Source: Streptomyces massasporeus (lineage in GTDB: Bacteria > Actinomycetota > Actinomycetes > Streptomycetales > Streptomycetaceae). From it: DNA of 64,000 nucleotides. How positions within the stretch are numbered: position 1 is the stretch's first letter; each line of letters starts with the position of its first letter. The stretch spans positions 1 to 64,000 of the forward strand of contig NZ_BMSE01000009.1 of the NCBI RefSeq assembly GCF_014648995.1, in the 5' to 3' direction. The translations under genes and the position numbers were made by a program. Below, one piece after another: positions 16,723 to 25,571 of the stretch. The notes below the pieces were generated by a model, which saw nothing but the letters and a program-made list of their open reading frames with translations, had not been told where the DNA came from and ran no database searches.

Positions 16723-18111
16723 CTACGCGGGAGTCACCGCGTGGCCGTAGCGCAGGAGGTTGTCCGGGTCGTAGACGGACTTGTCGTGGCGTAGGCGGGC
16801 GTAGACCTCCGGGGTCCAGGCTCGGGCGATGTCCTGTTCGTCGCCCGGGGTGCCGTGGATGTTGACCATGGTGCGGCCCGTCCCGTACGGGGCCATGGCC
16901 GTGTAGAGGCTGCGCGTCGCCTGCTCGACGGCCTCGGCCACGGGTGGGGCGGGCATGATGCCGACCGACTCCATGAAGTAGCGGGCGTCGCGGGAGCAGA
17001 CGGCGTCCTCGACGGCGGACGGGCGGGACAGTGCGCCGCCCATGTGCCGCAGCGAGGCGACCAGCAGGGGGTACTCGGCGCCGGCGCCGGGGCCCACCTG
17101 CTCCAGGAACGTGCCCATGGCGTCGGGGGGCAGGTCGCGCAGGAGCATGCAGCACTCGCGTGCCGGGAGCGGGTCCTGGGGTTCCATGTGGATGCGGTCC
17201 AGGGCCGCGTGATCCATCTCCTCGACGGTATCGACGGCGACGGGGGCGGCTTCGCGCAGCGGCGCGATCAGGGCCTGGCCCTCGGCCGGGTCGCCCGGCC
17301 ACGCGATCGCGACCCGGGCCCAGAAGCCGCCGCGCAAGGGCTCCGGGATCTGCGGGATCGGCGGCAGGCGCAGCACCGAGAACATGCTGCACATCTCGTC
17401 CGGGACGGTGCGGGTCCAGTCCGTCCAGGTCCGCAGCAGGGTCTCCGTGTGTTCGGCGTGGCAGTGGATGCCGCCGCCGTAGAGCCTGGGCAGGGGCAGC
17501 AGCTCGGTGACCAGCGAGGTGACGACACCTACGTTGCCCTTGCCGCCGCGCAGGGCCCAGAACAGTTCCGGTTCGTGGCGGGGGTCCGACTCGCGCAGGT
17601 GCCCGTCCGGGGTGACGACCTGGAAGGAGCGGACCAGGTCGGCGGCGTAGCCGTAGGCCCGGCCGAGGACCGGGAGTCCGCCGCCGAGGGTGTAGCCGAC
17701 GACGCCCGCGTCCGTGGAGGTGCCGCACAGGCCCGCCAGGCCGTGCGGGGCGGCCGCGGCCATGACGTGGCTCCACTTGGCGCCGGCGGCGATGGTGGCG
17801 GTGCGGGTGGTGGGGTCGACGTGGACGTCCGTCATGCGGGACGTGTTGATCAGCAGGCCGTGCTCGATCGGGAAGTTGGCGCCGTGGCCGGTGGCCTGGA
17901 CGGCGACGGGGGTGTGGGTGGCGTGTGCCCAGCGCATGGCGGTGACCACGTCGTCGGGGCCGGTCGCGCCTATGGCCACGTCCGGGGTGTGCAGGGAGGC
18001 CAGGTTGAAGCCGGTGACCTCGTCGGCGTAGGCGCCTTCGCCGGGGCGTAGGACGGGGCCGTGGATCTCTGAGAGGGCGAAGAGGTCGGGGGTGTGGTGG
18101 GGGGCGGTCAT
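16723..18111 (-). CDS. FAD-binding oxidoreductase (PCMH/BBE type)
   Basis: A 462-residue flavoenzyme of the vanillyl-alcohol-oxidase superfamily. The FAD-binding PCMH domain (about residues 35-210) has the segment VQATGHGANFPIEHG, where the His is the usual covalent FAD site, then AGAKWSHVMAAAAPHGLAG and VGYTLGGGLPVLGR. The C-terminus has the BBE-type motif YDPDNLLRYGH. Family members oxidise sugars, alkaloids or secondary metabolites. There is no signal peptide. It sits between hemD (convergent) and hemB (divergent) and interrupts the heme genes; no direct role in heme synthesis is evident. Confidence 0.88.
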   Translation of the reverse strand: MTAPHHTPDLFALSEIHGPVLRPGEGAYADEVTGFNLASLHTPDVAIGATGPDDVVTAMRWAHATHTPVAVQATGHGANFPIEHGLLINTSRMTDVHVDPTTRTATIAAGAKWSHVMAAAAPHGLAGLCGTSTDAGVVGYTLGGGLPVLGRAYGYAADLVRSFQVVTPDGHLRESDPRHEPELFWALRGGKGNVGVVTSLVTELLPLPRLYGGGIHCHAEHTETLLRTWTDWTRTVPDEMCSMFSVLRLPPIPQIPEPLRGGFWARVAIAWPGDPAEGQALIAPLREAAPVAVDTVEEMDHAALDRIHMEPQDPLPARECCMLLRDLPPDAMGTFLEQVGPGAGAEYPLLVASLRHMGGALSRPSAVEDAVCSRDARYFMESVGIMPAPPVAEAVEQATRSLYTAMAPYGTGRTMVNIHGTPGDEQDIARAWTPEVYARLRHDKSVYDPDNLLRYGHAVTPA

Positions 18112-18463
18112 CGCGTCCTCCGTGGGGGGCGTACGGAGGGACGGCGGCGGTGTGGGGGCCGTCGGGGTCCTTGTTGTTTCAGCATGGACCTGGGTGGTGT
18201 CGGGCGCATTGTGGGGCGGTGGGCTGCGAGGTGCTCGGCGTGGGGGCTGGGGGCGGGGCGTGTCGCAGCCCGGCGTAGCGGGGTGCCGCTGCGCCCACCC
18301 GTGCCGCCCCTAGCGGCACGCATGCCCGCAGCTGGGCGGCTGCGCATGCCCGCAGCGGGGGCGGCTCGCATGCCCGCAGCGGGGCGGGGCGGTGCGCGTG
18401 CGGGCGGCGGGGGCCGACAAGGCGTCGGTATCGGGGGGTTTGGGGCGGGCGTAGCGTAGGGGC
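18112..18463. other. Divergent promoter region between FAD oxidase and hemB
   Basis: A 352-base, very GC-rich gap that must hold promoters for the leftward oxidase and the rightward hemB. It contains the three-copy 24-bp repeat at 18320-18391. I see no gene in it and no recognisable operator such as a second Rex site. Confidence 0.55.
18320..18391. repeat. Three tandem 24-bp repeats upstream of hemB
   Basis: Units begin at 18320, 18344 and 18368, each opening with the identical GCATGCCCGCAG and followed by a slightly variable GC-rich half. The array ends about 70 bases before the hemB start, so it is probably in or near its promoter or leader. Confidence 0.85.
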
Positions 18464-19462
18464 ATGACGACGTACGGATCTTTCCCCGGTACTCGGCCGC
18501 GGCGGTTGCGGACCAACCCCGTGATGCGTCGGATGGTCGCCGAGACCCGGTTGCACCCCGCCGATCTCATTCTCCCGGCCTTCGTGCGGGAGGGCGTCAG
18601 CGAGCCCGTGCCGATCACCGCGATGCCGGGGGTCGTGCAGCACACCCGGGACAGTCTGAAGAAGGCCGCCGCGGAGGCGGTCGCGGCGGGGATCTCCGGG
18701 ATCATGCTGTTCGGCGTGCCGGAGGAGTCGAAGAAGGACGCACTCGGGACGCCGGGGACCGACCCGGACGGGATCCTCCAGGTCGCCCTGCGGGACGTGC
18801 GGGCCGAGGTCGGCGACGATCTGCTCGTCATGTCCGACCTGTGCCTCGACGAGACCACCGACCACGGGCACTGCGGCGTCCTCGACGAGCACGGCCGCGT
18901 CGACAACGACGCGACCCTGGAGCGGTACGCCGAGATGGCCCAGGTGCAGGCCGACGCCGGCGCCCATGTCGTCGGGCCCAGCGGGATGATGGACGGGCAG
19001 GTCGGGGTCATCCGCGACGCGCTCGACCAGATCGGGCGGGAGGACGTCGCCATCCTCGCCTACACCGTCAAGTACGCCTCCGCCTTCTACGGGCCCTTCC
19101 GGGAGGCCGTCGGCTCGTCCCTGCAAGGGGATCGCAAGACGTACCAGCAGGATCCCGCGAATGTGCGTGAGTCGCTGCGGGAGCTCGCCCTCGACCTGGA
19201 GGAGGGCGCCGACATGGTGATGGTCAAGCCGGCCGGGCCCTACCTGGACATCCTCGCCCGGGTCGCGGACGCCGTGGACGTGCCCGTCGCCGCCTACCAG
19301 ATCTCCGGCGAGTACTCGATGATCGAGGCCGCCGCCGAGAAGGGCTGGATCGACCGGGACCGGGCGATCATGGAGGCCCTGACCGGCATCCGCCGGGCCG
19401 GTGCGCGGAGCATCCTCACCTACTGGGCCACCGAAGTGGCCCAGAAGCTCAAGGATCAGTAG
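18464..19462 (+). CDS. hemB: Delta-aminolevulinic acid dehydratase (porphobilinogen synthase)
   Basis: A 332-residue enzyme joining two 5-aminolevulinates into porphobilinogen. The two Schiff-base lysines are in ILAYTVKYASAFYGPFRE and MVMVKPAGPYLDI. The metal region reads SDLCLDETTDHGHCG: only part of the cysteine triad of zinc-dependent enzymes is present, as in the magnesium/potassium-type bacterial enzymes. Length is standard. It is separated from the rex-hemACD operon by the FAD oxidase, so it has its own promoter. Confidence 0.96.
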   Translation: MTTYGSFPGTRPRRLRTNPVMRRMVAETRLHPADLILPAFVREGVSEPVPITAMPGVVQHTRDSLKKAAAEAVAAGISGIMLFGVPEESKKDALGTPGTDPDGILQVALRDVRAEVGDDLLVMSDLCLDETTDHGHCGVLDEHGRVDNDATLERYAEMAQVQADAGAHVVGPSGMMDGQVGVIRDALDQIGREDVAILAYTVKYASAFYGPFREAVGSSLQGDRKTYQQDPANVRESLRELALDLEEGADMVMVKPAGPYLDILARVADAVDVPVAAYQISGEYSMIEAAAEKGWIDRDRAIMEALTGIRRAGARSILTYWATEVAQKLKDQ

Positions 19463-19495
19463 GTCGACCATCAGCAGGTCGAGGATCAGTAGGTC
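19452..19495. repeat. 14-bp direct repeat of the hemB 3' end
   Basis: AGGATCAGTAGGTC occurs at 19452-19465, covering the hemB stop codon, and again at 19482-19495, where it forms the last codons and stop of the convergent DUF4232 gene. A related CATCAGCAGGTC lies between them. The convergent genes thus share a duplicated tail. Confidence 0.85.
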
Positions 19496-20214
19496 AGCGC
19501 GTCGTCCCTGTCGCGCAGCCAGTACGTGACCGTGAGCGTGCTGTCGTAGTACACGCCCTTGGCCGGCAGGGTCGGGAGCGCCGAGGGGCCGCCGTCGCTG
19601 TTCGGCGTGCGGCCCTGGAAGTCGACCGTGAGCTTGTGGCTGGTCGCGCCCCACTCGCCGCTGCCGTCGGCCGCCGACAGTGAGACGCCCGCGTAGCCGG
19701 ACTCGCCGGGGGCCAGCGTCGTCACCGCCTGCGGCTTGGAGTCCTTGATCGGCCGCGGGACCCACTGCATCTCGTCGAAGCGCAGGACCGGGTAGTAGGT
19801 CAGGTCGCACATCTTCGAGCCGGTGTTCTTCACCGTGAGCAGCATGTGGTTGAGGGGGCGGCGGACCGGCTGGGCGGTGACGGTGGTGTTGGAGCCGTTG
19901 CAGGAGACACGGGTCGCCGTGGTGCCCTTCGCGGCCTTGTCTCCCTTCGCGGACTTGCCGCCCTTGGTGGGCTGCGTACCCGTCGCGCCGGTCGTGCCCT
20001 GCGTGCCGGTTGCCCCGGTCGTGCCCTGCGTACCGGTCGCGCCGCTCGTTCCCTTCCCGCCGGCCCCGTCCTCGGCCGGGTGCGTCGCGGTGACGCTCGC
20101 CGAGGCCGGGTCGGGGTGCGCCGCGCCTTCGTCCTTCGTGCCCGTTCCGTCCTGACAGGCCGTCAGGGCCAGGGCGGCCAGGAGGGCGACGGGGAGGGTG
20201 TGGTACTTGCGCAT
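19486..20214 (-). CDS. DUF4232 lipoprotein with collagen-like spacer
   Basis: A 242-residue secreted lipoprotein. The N-terminus MRKYHTLPVALLAALALTAC is a lipoprotein signal peptide with the lipobox Cys at residue 20. A low-complexity spacer follows with three near-identical GATGTQGTT units (about residues 58-82) and Lys-rich KGGKSAKGDKAAKG. The folded domain from about 100 is DUF4232 (CNGSNTTVTAQPV, LTVKNTGSKMC, FDEMQW), a beta-sandwich common in actinobacterial cell-surface proteins. Function unknown. ATG 20214 is chosen because it opens the signal peptide; the frame continues upstream without one. Confidence 0.87.
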   Translation of the reverse strand: MRKYHTLPVALLAALALTACQDGTGTKDEGAAHPDPASASVTATHPAEDGAGGKGTSGATGTQGTTGATGTQGTTGATGTQPTKGGKSAKGDKAAKGTTATRVSCNGSNTTVTAQPVRRPLNHMLLTVKNTGSKMCDLTYYPVLRFDEMQWVPRPIKDSKPQAVTTLAPGESGYAGVSLSAADGSGEWGATSHKLTVDFQGRTPNSDGGPSALPTLPAKGVYYDSTLTVTYWLRDRDDALTY

Positions 20215-20443
20215 ATCTTGCGTTTCCTTTCGGACAAAGGCAGTGGACAAGCGGGCCCGGGCGGGTCGCGCTGCCGGTGGGCCGGGAGCGGCGTGCTTGG
20301 ATGACCAGAGCTTGTGCGGGGGTCCGTCCCGGCCGCCAGACCCGGCGGGGGATCGGGGACGTTGGAACGCCCGCACATGCTGTGACCAGGGAGAACAGTC
20401 ATTCCCTGGAACGGGGGAACGGGACACGGGGCATGGAGGAGCG

Positions 20444-21958
20444 GTGTCGGAGGGCACGACCGCGGCGGCATTCGCCGCCCTGCTGGGGGAGTTGAAGGAG
20501 CGCTCGGGGCTGAGCTACGGGGTGCTCGCCAAGCGGCTTCACATGAGTACGTCGACGCTGCACCGGTACTGCAACGGCGATGCCGTGCCGACCGATTACG
20601 CACCGGTGGAGCGGCTCGCCCGGCTGTGCAAGGCGTCGCCGGAGGAACTCGTCGAGCTGCACCGTCGGTGGGTGCTGGCGGATGCGGGGCGGGTGCGCAA
20701 GGGGAGTGGCGGTACGGGGAACGGTGGTACGGGGAACGGCGGTACGGGGAACGGCGGTACGGGGAACGGCAGTACGGGGAACGGCGGTACGGGAGGTGCG
20801 GGTTCGGGGGGCACGGCTGCGGGGAGTGGCGCTTCGGAGGTGACCTCTATGGAGGTGCCCCCGACGGACGTGACCCCCATGGACGTGCCCCCGACAGACG
20901 TGACTCCGACCGAGGCGGCCTCCTCGGATGCCGGCGTCCTCGCGTCGAAGGAGGGGTCCTCGCAGGCCGACGTACCCGAACCGTCGGAGCCCGCGGGCCG
21001 CCCGCGCCCCCGTCGCGCCCTGCTCGTCGGTGTCGCCGCGGCCGTGGTGCTCGGCGGGGTCGGTCTCGCCGTGGCCGTTCCCTCCGGTGGGTCGGACGAC
21101 GAGGGGCGGCGTGGCGCGGCGGCGGCCTCCGGCGGTGGCGGCGGGCAGGAGGGGAGGGGCGCGGCGGCGTCCGTGTCGCCCTCGGCCGGTTCGTCGTCGG
21201 CGGGCCGCGAGGACAAGGGCGAGGGGAAGGGCAAGGGCGGGAAGGGCAAGATGACTGCTTCCGAGTCCCCCACCTCGGCCTCACCCGGCACAGGTGCCGG
21301 CCCCGGCCCCGGCGCCGGTGGCACCGGGCGGGACAACGCCCCCGCCTCTGCTCCCCTCACCGTGGACACGGAGCCGCATGCCTGGGAAAGCCCCTGCTCC
21401 CAGCGCTACTTGATCGATCTGCCGCCGGGGCGGGTCGGGCCGCCGCCGCCGGAGCAGGATGCGCCCGGCTGGGTGGCGGCCAACGGGGCCGTGCCGTCGG
21501 GGGAGCAGTTCCTGAAGCTGACCGTGCAGGGGAAGGGGCAGGAGACCGTGGTCGTCAAGCGGCTGACGGTCCGTATGGCCGGGAAGCGCGCGCCGCTCGC
21601 CTGGAACGACTACGCCATGGGGTATCCCGGCGTCGGCTGCGGCGGTGGCGTGCCGACCCGGTTCTTCACCGTCGCCCTCGACGCCGCGCGCCCGGGGGTC
21701 GTGCCCGAGGCGGGGCACGCGGACTTCCCCTTCAAGGTGAGTGAGAGCGATCCGGAGGTGTACTACATCCGGGCCGACGCCTCCGCGTACGACGTCAGCT
21801 GGTACCTGGAGCTGGACTGGTCCAGCGGCGCCCGCACGGGCACGCTGACCGTGGACGACCACGGCCGGCCCTTCCGCACGAGCGGCAACAACGGGCGTCC
21901 GGCATACGAGTTCCCGCTGGGCGGCGAGAAGTGGGTCAAGGAAGGGACCACGCAGTAG
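20444..21958 (+). CDS. Helix-turn-helix membrane protein with Gly/Thr/Asn repeats
   Basis: A 504-residue protein. The first 75 residues form an XRE-type helix-turn-helix (SGLSYGVLAKRLHMSTSTLH, then RYCNGDAVP). A repeat tract of GGTGN units follows (about residues 88-120), then acidic, Thr/Pro-rich linker, a single hydrophobic helix (ALLVGVAAAVVLGGVGLAVA, about 190-210) and an extracellular part that starts with Ser/Gly-rich sequence and ends in a folded domain with several Cys (about 315-500). The layout resembles transmembrane one-component regulators. GTG 20444 is preceded by GGAGGA; upstream frame is not coding-like. It is divergent from the DUF4232 lipoprotein, with which it may be co-regulated. 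Confidence 0.82.
   Translation: MSEGTTAAAFAALLGELKERSGLSYGVLAKRLHMSTSTLHRYCNGDAVPTDYAPVERLARLCKASPEELVELHRRWVLADAGRVRKGSGGTGNGGTGNGGTGNGGTGNGSTGNGGTGGAGSGGTAAGSGASEVTSMEVPPTDVTPMDVPPTDVTPTEAASSDAGVLASKEGSSQADVPEPSEPAGRPRPRRALLVGVAAAVVLGGVGLAVAVPSGGSDDEGRRGAAAASGGGGGQEGRGAAASVSPSAGSSSAGREDKGEGKGKGGKGKMTASESPTSASPGTGAGPGPGAGGTGRDNAPASAPLTVDTEPHAWESPCSQRYLIDLPPGRVGPPPPEQDAPGWVAANGAVPSGEQFLKLTVQGKGQETVVVKRLTVRMAGKRAPLAWNDYAMGYPGVGCGGGVPTRFFTVALDAARPGVVPEAGHADFPFKVSESDPEVYYIRADASAYDVSWYLELDWSSGARTGTLTVDDHGRPFRTSGNNGRPAYEFPLGGEKWVKEGTTQ
20711..20800 (+). repeat. Six tandem 15-bp units inside the HTH membrane gene
   Basis: Units of GGTACGGGGAACGGC start at 20711, 20726, 20741, 20756, 20771 and 20786, with a degenerate last copy. 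Each encodes GGTGN-like pentapeptides in a flexible cytoplasmic linker. The length is a multiple of three, so copy-number change would not break the frame. Confidence 0.9.
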
Positions 21959-21987
21959 CCCTGACGGGGCGGGCTCTGTGGGCGGGC

Positions 21988-22353
21988 TCAGTGGAACTCG
22001 TGGACCAGCTCGATCTTTCCGACGATGTGGGCGTTGAACTCGTCGAGTTCCTCGGCCGGGACCCACAGTTCGAGGATGGTGCGGCCGCCGGCCTGCTGGA
22101 CCGGGTAGCGGGTCAGGAAGCCGGTGTCGACCTCGAAGCGGGTGACGAAGCCGGCCCCGTCGTGCTTGACGTTCCAGTCCCGGGCGATCCGGATCGCGTA
22201 GTCCTCGTTGAGGACCGGGTAGAAGATCGGCTGCTCGGGGAGTCGGGGTGGCCAGGCGCGCCAGTCGAGGTCGCGGACCAGGTCCAGCTCCTTGGGGCCG
22301 GTCGGGCGCCAGAGGGTCGTCGTCGGTCGGTGGTCGTTCGGCACGGGCACCAT
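21988..22353 (-). CDS. Small conserved protein (ADP-ribosylation/crystallin J1 label)
   Basis: A 121-residue soluble protein with the conserved opening TTTLWRPTGPKELDLV, then WPPRLPEQPIFYPVLNEDYA and LELWVPAEELDEFNAHIVGK. Streptomyces homologues carry the label 'ADP-ribosylation/crystallin J1' although no ADP-ribosyl hydrolase motif is visible. Function unknown. ATG 22353 is preferred over the longer frame because the sequence upstream overlaps the divergent methyltransferase promoter. Confidence 0.75.
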   Translation of the reverse strand: MVPVPNDHRPTTTLWRPTGPKELDLVRDLDWRAWPPRLPEQPIFYPVLNEDYAIRIARDWNVKHDGAGFVTRFEVDTGFLTRYPVQQAGGRTILELWVPAEELDEFNAHIVGKIELVHEFH

Positions 22354-22371
22354 CAAATCAGTTGAACCGTT

Positions 22372-22411
22372 AGGTTGTTGACCGTCGTAGTGGTTGCTGA
22401 TTGAACAACCT
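22372..22411. promoter_or_regulatory. Inverted repeat in a divergent intergenic region
   Basis: AGGTTGTT (22372-22379) and AACAACCT (22404-22411) are exact reverse complements separated by 24 bases, in the 76-base gap between the leftward small gene and the rightward methyltransferase. It could be an operator or an RNA structure in the methyltransferase leader. Confidence 0.45.
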
Positions 22412-22429
22412 ACTTTCAGGGAGACGTCC

Positions 22430-23332
22430 ATGTCCGGTGACGCCCTCAGCCAGGATCCCGCCGAGCTGCAGAGGAGGATCGACAGCAGCAAGGCGCACCC
22501 GGCCCGGGTCTACGACGTCTTCCTCGGCGGCAAGGACCACTACGCCGCCGACCGGGACGCGGCCGCCGCCGCGCTGGCCGCCAACCCGCGCGGGTACCTC
22601 GACGTACGGCACAACCGCGACTTCCTCCGGCGTGCGGTGACCACGCTCGTGGAGCAGGACGGCATCCGGCAGTTCCTGGACATCGGGACCGGGCTGCCCA
22701 CCGCCGAGAACGTGCACCAGATCGCGCAGCGGATCACGCCCGAGTCGCGGGTCGTGTACGTCGACAACGACCCCGTGGTGCTCGCGCACGCACGCGCCCT
22801 GCTGACCAGCGGACCCGAGGGGCGTACGGACTACATCGACGCCGATCTGCGGGACCCGGCCCGCATCCTCGAACAGGCCGCCAAGACCCTGGACTTCGAC
22901 CGGCCGGTCGCGCTCTGCCTGGTCGCGGTCCTGCACTTCGTCGCTGACGAGGAGGCGTATCCGCTGGTGAGCGGGCTGATCGACGAACTGCCCGCCGGCA
23001 GCCGGCTGGTGCTGAGCCACCTCACCGAGGACCTCAACCCCGAGAACATCCGCGCGGTCCAGCGGACCTACACCGAGCGCGGGTTCACCTTCGTGCTGCG
23101 GTCCCGGGCCGACGTCGAGCGGTTCTTCACGGACAACGGGCTGGAGATCGCCGACCCGGGGGTCGTCCCGGCGCACCGCTGGCGGCCCGACCACGCCGCC
23201 CCCGTCCCCGAGCAGCCGGAGGAGTCCTACCTCGCCGGTCTTGAGGAGATCGAGAAGGTGCGCTACCGCGACATCAACGACGTGACGGACGCGGACATCA
23301 ACGTGTACGCGGCGATCGGCGCCAAGGCGTGA
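22430..23332 (+). CDS. S-adenosyl methyltransferase, PF04672 family
   Basis: A 300-residue class I methyltransferase of the family expanded in Streptomyces (PF04672, formerly DUF574). Diagnostic parts are the N-terminal HPARVYDVFLGGKDHYAADR and the SAM-binding FLDIGTGLPTAENVH, followed by VVYVDNDPVVLAHARALL and the later VALCLVAVLHFVAD. The methyl acceptor is unknown. ATG 22430 follows AGGGAGAC, giving a good ribosome site. Confidence 0.92.
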   Translation: MSGDALSQDPAELQRRIDSSKAHPARVYDVFLGGKDHYAADRDAAAAALAANPRGYLDVRHNRDFLRRAVTTLVEQDGIRQFLDIGTGLPTAENVHQIAQRITPESRVVYVDNDPVVLAHARALLTSGPEGRTDYIDADLRDPARILEQAAKTLDFDRPVALCLVAVLHFVADEEAYPLVSGLIDELPAGSRLVLSHLTEDLNPENIRAVQRTYTERGFTFVLRSRADVERFFTDNGLEIADPGVVPAHRWRPDHAAPVPEQPEESYLAGLEEIEKVRYRDINDVTDADINVYAAIGAKA

Positions 23333-23492
23333 GCCATGGGTTCCGCCACGGTGACCGGCACCAAGGGGTGAGCCACCGGTCCCGCCGTGGTGCACGACGG
23401 GGCGTCCGGATCCCGGAAACCTGCTTGTAGACGGCACGTACTTCCTTAGGCTGCGGGGCACCAGGCGTCACCGCAGCCGAAGGAGCCGTGTC

Positions 23493-24725
23493 ATGACCGT
23501 CGCCGAGCCCCTGCCCACCCACTCTCCCGTGCCGCCCCTGGCCGCGCGGGTACGGGCCGTCGGCGGCTCCCCCGTACGGGACATCCTCGCCGTCACCGCC
23601 CGCCCCGAGGTGATCAACTTCGCGGGCGGGCTCCCGGCACCGGAGCTGTTCGACGCCGAGGGCATCGCCGCCGCATACGAGGCCGTGCTCGCCGAAGCAC
23701 CCGGTCGGGCGCTGCAGTACTCCACGACCGAAGGCGAACCCGCGCTGCGCGACGCCCTCGCCGCCCGGACCACCGCGCGCGGCCTGTCGACCGGCCCCGA
23801 CGACCTGCTCGTCACCACCGGCTCCCAGCAGGCCCTCTCGCTCCTGGCCACCGCGCTGCTCGAACCCGGGGACACCGTCCTCGTCGAGAGCCCCTGTTAT
23901 CTGGCCGCACTCCAGGCCTTCGGCTTCGCCGGGGCGCGGATCGTGGTCGTGCCCGGCGACGAGCACGGCATCGACCCCGCGGCGCTGGAGGAACTCGTCG
24001 TGCGCGAGCGGCCCAAGCTGCTCTACACCGTGCCCACCTTCCAGAACCCCACCGGCCGGACGCTGCCCGCCGAGCGGCGCGCCGCCGTGGCGTCGGTCGC
24101 CGCCCGGCGCGGACTGTGGATCGTCGAGGACGACCCGTACGGGGAGCTGCGCTACGACGGGGAACGCGTGCCGTGGATCGCCGCCCACCCGGGCGCCGAG
24201 GACCGGACGGTGCTGCTCGGCAGCTTCTCCAAGGTCATGGCGCCCGGGCTGCGGCTGGGCTGGCTGCGGGCGCCCGGCGAGCTGCGGCGCGCCTGTGCCG
24301 TCGCCAAGCAGGCCGCCGATCTGCACACCCCGACCGTCAACCAGCTCGCCGCGGCCCGCTACCTCGCCGACAACGACCTGGACGCCCATGTCGCCCGCGT
24401 CGCCGGCGTGTACCGCGACCGCCGCGACGCGATGCTCTCCGGGCTCGCCGGGGCGCTGCCCGAGGGGTCGGTCTGGCACCGGCCCGAGGGCGGCATGTTC
24501 CTCTGGGCCCGCCTGCCGGAGCCGTACGACACCACGGCCCTGCTGCCGCAGGTGGTCCGGCAGAACGTGGCCTACGTCCCCGGCGCCCCCTTCTACGCGG
24601 GCACGCCCGACCGGACCACCCTGCGGCTGTGCTTCGTGACGCAGACGCCACAGGAGATCGGGGAAGGGCTGCGCAGGCTGGGGGAGGGGCTCAGTCCCAC
24701 CAGAAGTGCCACGTCCGCTGGTTGA
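23493..24725 (+). CDS. PLP-dependent aminotransferase, class I/II (2-aminoadipate-type)
   Basis: A 410-residue fold-type I aminotransferase without the GntR domain of MocR regulators. The N-terminal segment VINFAGGLPAPELFDAEGI, the ALQYSTTEGEPALRDA segment, YTVPTFQNPTGRTL (substrate carboxylate and PLP contacts) and the PLP lysine in LLGSFSKVMAPGLRLGWLR are all present. The closest functional group is LysN-like 2-aminoadipate/branched-chain aminotransferases. The 3' end overlaps the convergent DUF4253 gene by 35 bases. It stands alone, not in an obvious operon. Confidence 0.9.
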   Translation: MTVAEPLPTHSPVPPLAARVRAVGGSPVRDILAVTARPEVINFAGGLPAPELFDAEGIAAAYEAVLAEAPGRALQYSTTEGEPALRDALAARTTARGLSTGPDDLLVTTGSQQALSLLATALLEPGDTVLVESPCYLAALQAFGFAGARIVVVPGDEHGIDPAALEELVVRERPKLLYTVPTFQNPTGRTLPAERRAAVASVAARRGLWIVEDDPYGELRYDGERVPWIAAHPGAEDRTVLLGSFSKVMAPGLRLGWLRAPGELRRACAVAKQAADLHTPTVNQLAAARYLADNDLDAHVARVAGVYRDRRDAMLSGLAGALPEGSVWHRPEGGMFLWARLPEPYDTTALLPQVVRQNVAYVPGAPFYAGTPDRTTLRLCFVTQTPQEIGEGLRRLGEGLSPTRSATSAG

Positions 24726-25476
24726 GGACCTGGTGCTCGGCGTAGGCGCGGAGGGTCGGGTCCGCGCCCTGGTGGATGTTGTCGGGGCAGAACGCGAGGT
24801 GTTCGGCGGCGACGGCCTGCGCGGCGGCCCGGGTCGTGGGCGGGCTCGCCACGGACACCAGCAGGTGATCGAAACCGAGGGCTACGACCCGTATGCCGAA
24901 GCGGTCCTCCCAGGACCGGAGCACCGCGCTGAGCCGGGCCGTGTCGCCCTCGTGGTTCGCAGGGCCCGTCCAGCCGATCGCCGTCGGGATGTCCGCGCTG
25001 CGGCGGGCCGGGACGAGGGCGAGGCGGGGATCCTTGAAAGGGCCGCCGTCGCCGAGCAGGGCGTCCACGGTGCCGGCGGCCACGGCGTCCGGGTCATCCT
25101 GGGTCTCAAGGGCCGCATCGGCCGGGCCCGGACAGGCTTCGCCCTCGGCGTGCTCTTCCCAGTACTCCGCCAGGACCTCCTCGGCATCGTGGTCCCCGGG
25201 GTAGGACACCTCGCCCGGCATCAACTCCCAGCGGTCCGGGCCGCCGTGGCCGTCGCCCGTCTCCAGCACGACCGGCAGGAGGCCCGCACGACGGGCCGGC
25301 TCCAGCGCCGTCCAGCCGCCCGGGACGGCCCGTTCACCGGCGCACCACAGCAACGGCTCGTGCCAGGGGCCCTCGTCGGTGGTGTCGAGGAGCGTCCCGG
25401 CGGGGAGTCGGAGGCCGAGCGAACCGCCGCTCGGGTCTGCCGCCAGCTTCGGCAGAGGGTTGGGAAGAGTCGCCAT
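24691..25476 (-). CDS. DUF4253 domain protein
   Basis: A 261-residue acidic soluble protein. The C-terminal half has the DUF4253 signature: WEDRFGIRVVALGFDHLLVS, the AVAAEHLAFCPDNIHQGA segment and a tail ending WHFWWD. Its function is unknown; the family is widespread in actinobacteria and sometimes associates with toxin-immunity loci, which I cannot show here. ATG 25476 opens the conserved MATLPNPLPKLAAD; the frame extends upstream but looks non-coding. Its end overlaps the aminotransferase gene on the other strand. Confidence 0.82.
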   Translation of the reverse strand: MATLPNPLPKLAADPSGGSLGLRLPAGTLLDTTDEGPWHEPLLWCAGERAVPGGWTALEPARRAGLLPVVLETGDGHGGPDRWELMPGEVSYPGDHDAEEVLAEYWEEHAEGEACPGPADAALETQDDPDAVAAGTVDALLGDGGPFKDPRLALVPARRSADIPTAIGWTGPANHEGDTARLSAVLRSWEDRFGIRVVALGFDHLLVSVASPPTTRAAAQAVAAEHLAFCPDNIHQGADPTLRAYAEHQVLNQRTWHFWWD

Positions 25477-25571
25477 GGTGGTGACTGTAGAGCCGGGCAC
25501 TGACACTCCGCCCCGGCCGACGACCGCCGTAGCGGACAGCAACTGACCTACTTCCTCCCTACGGTCGGGAC

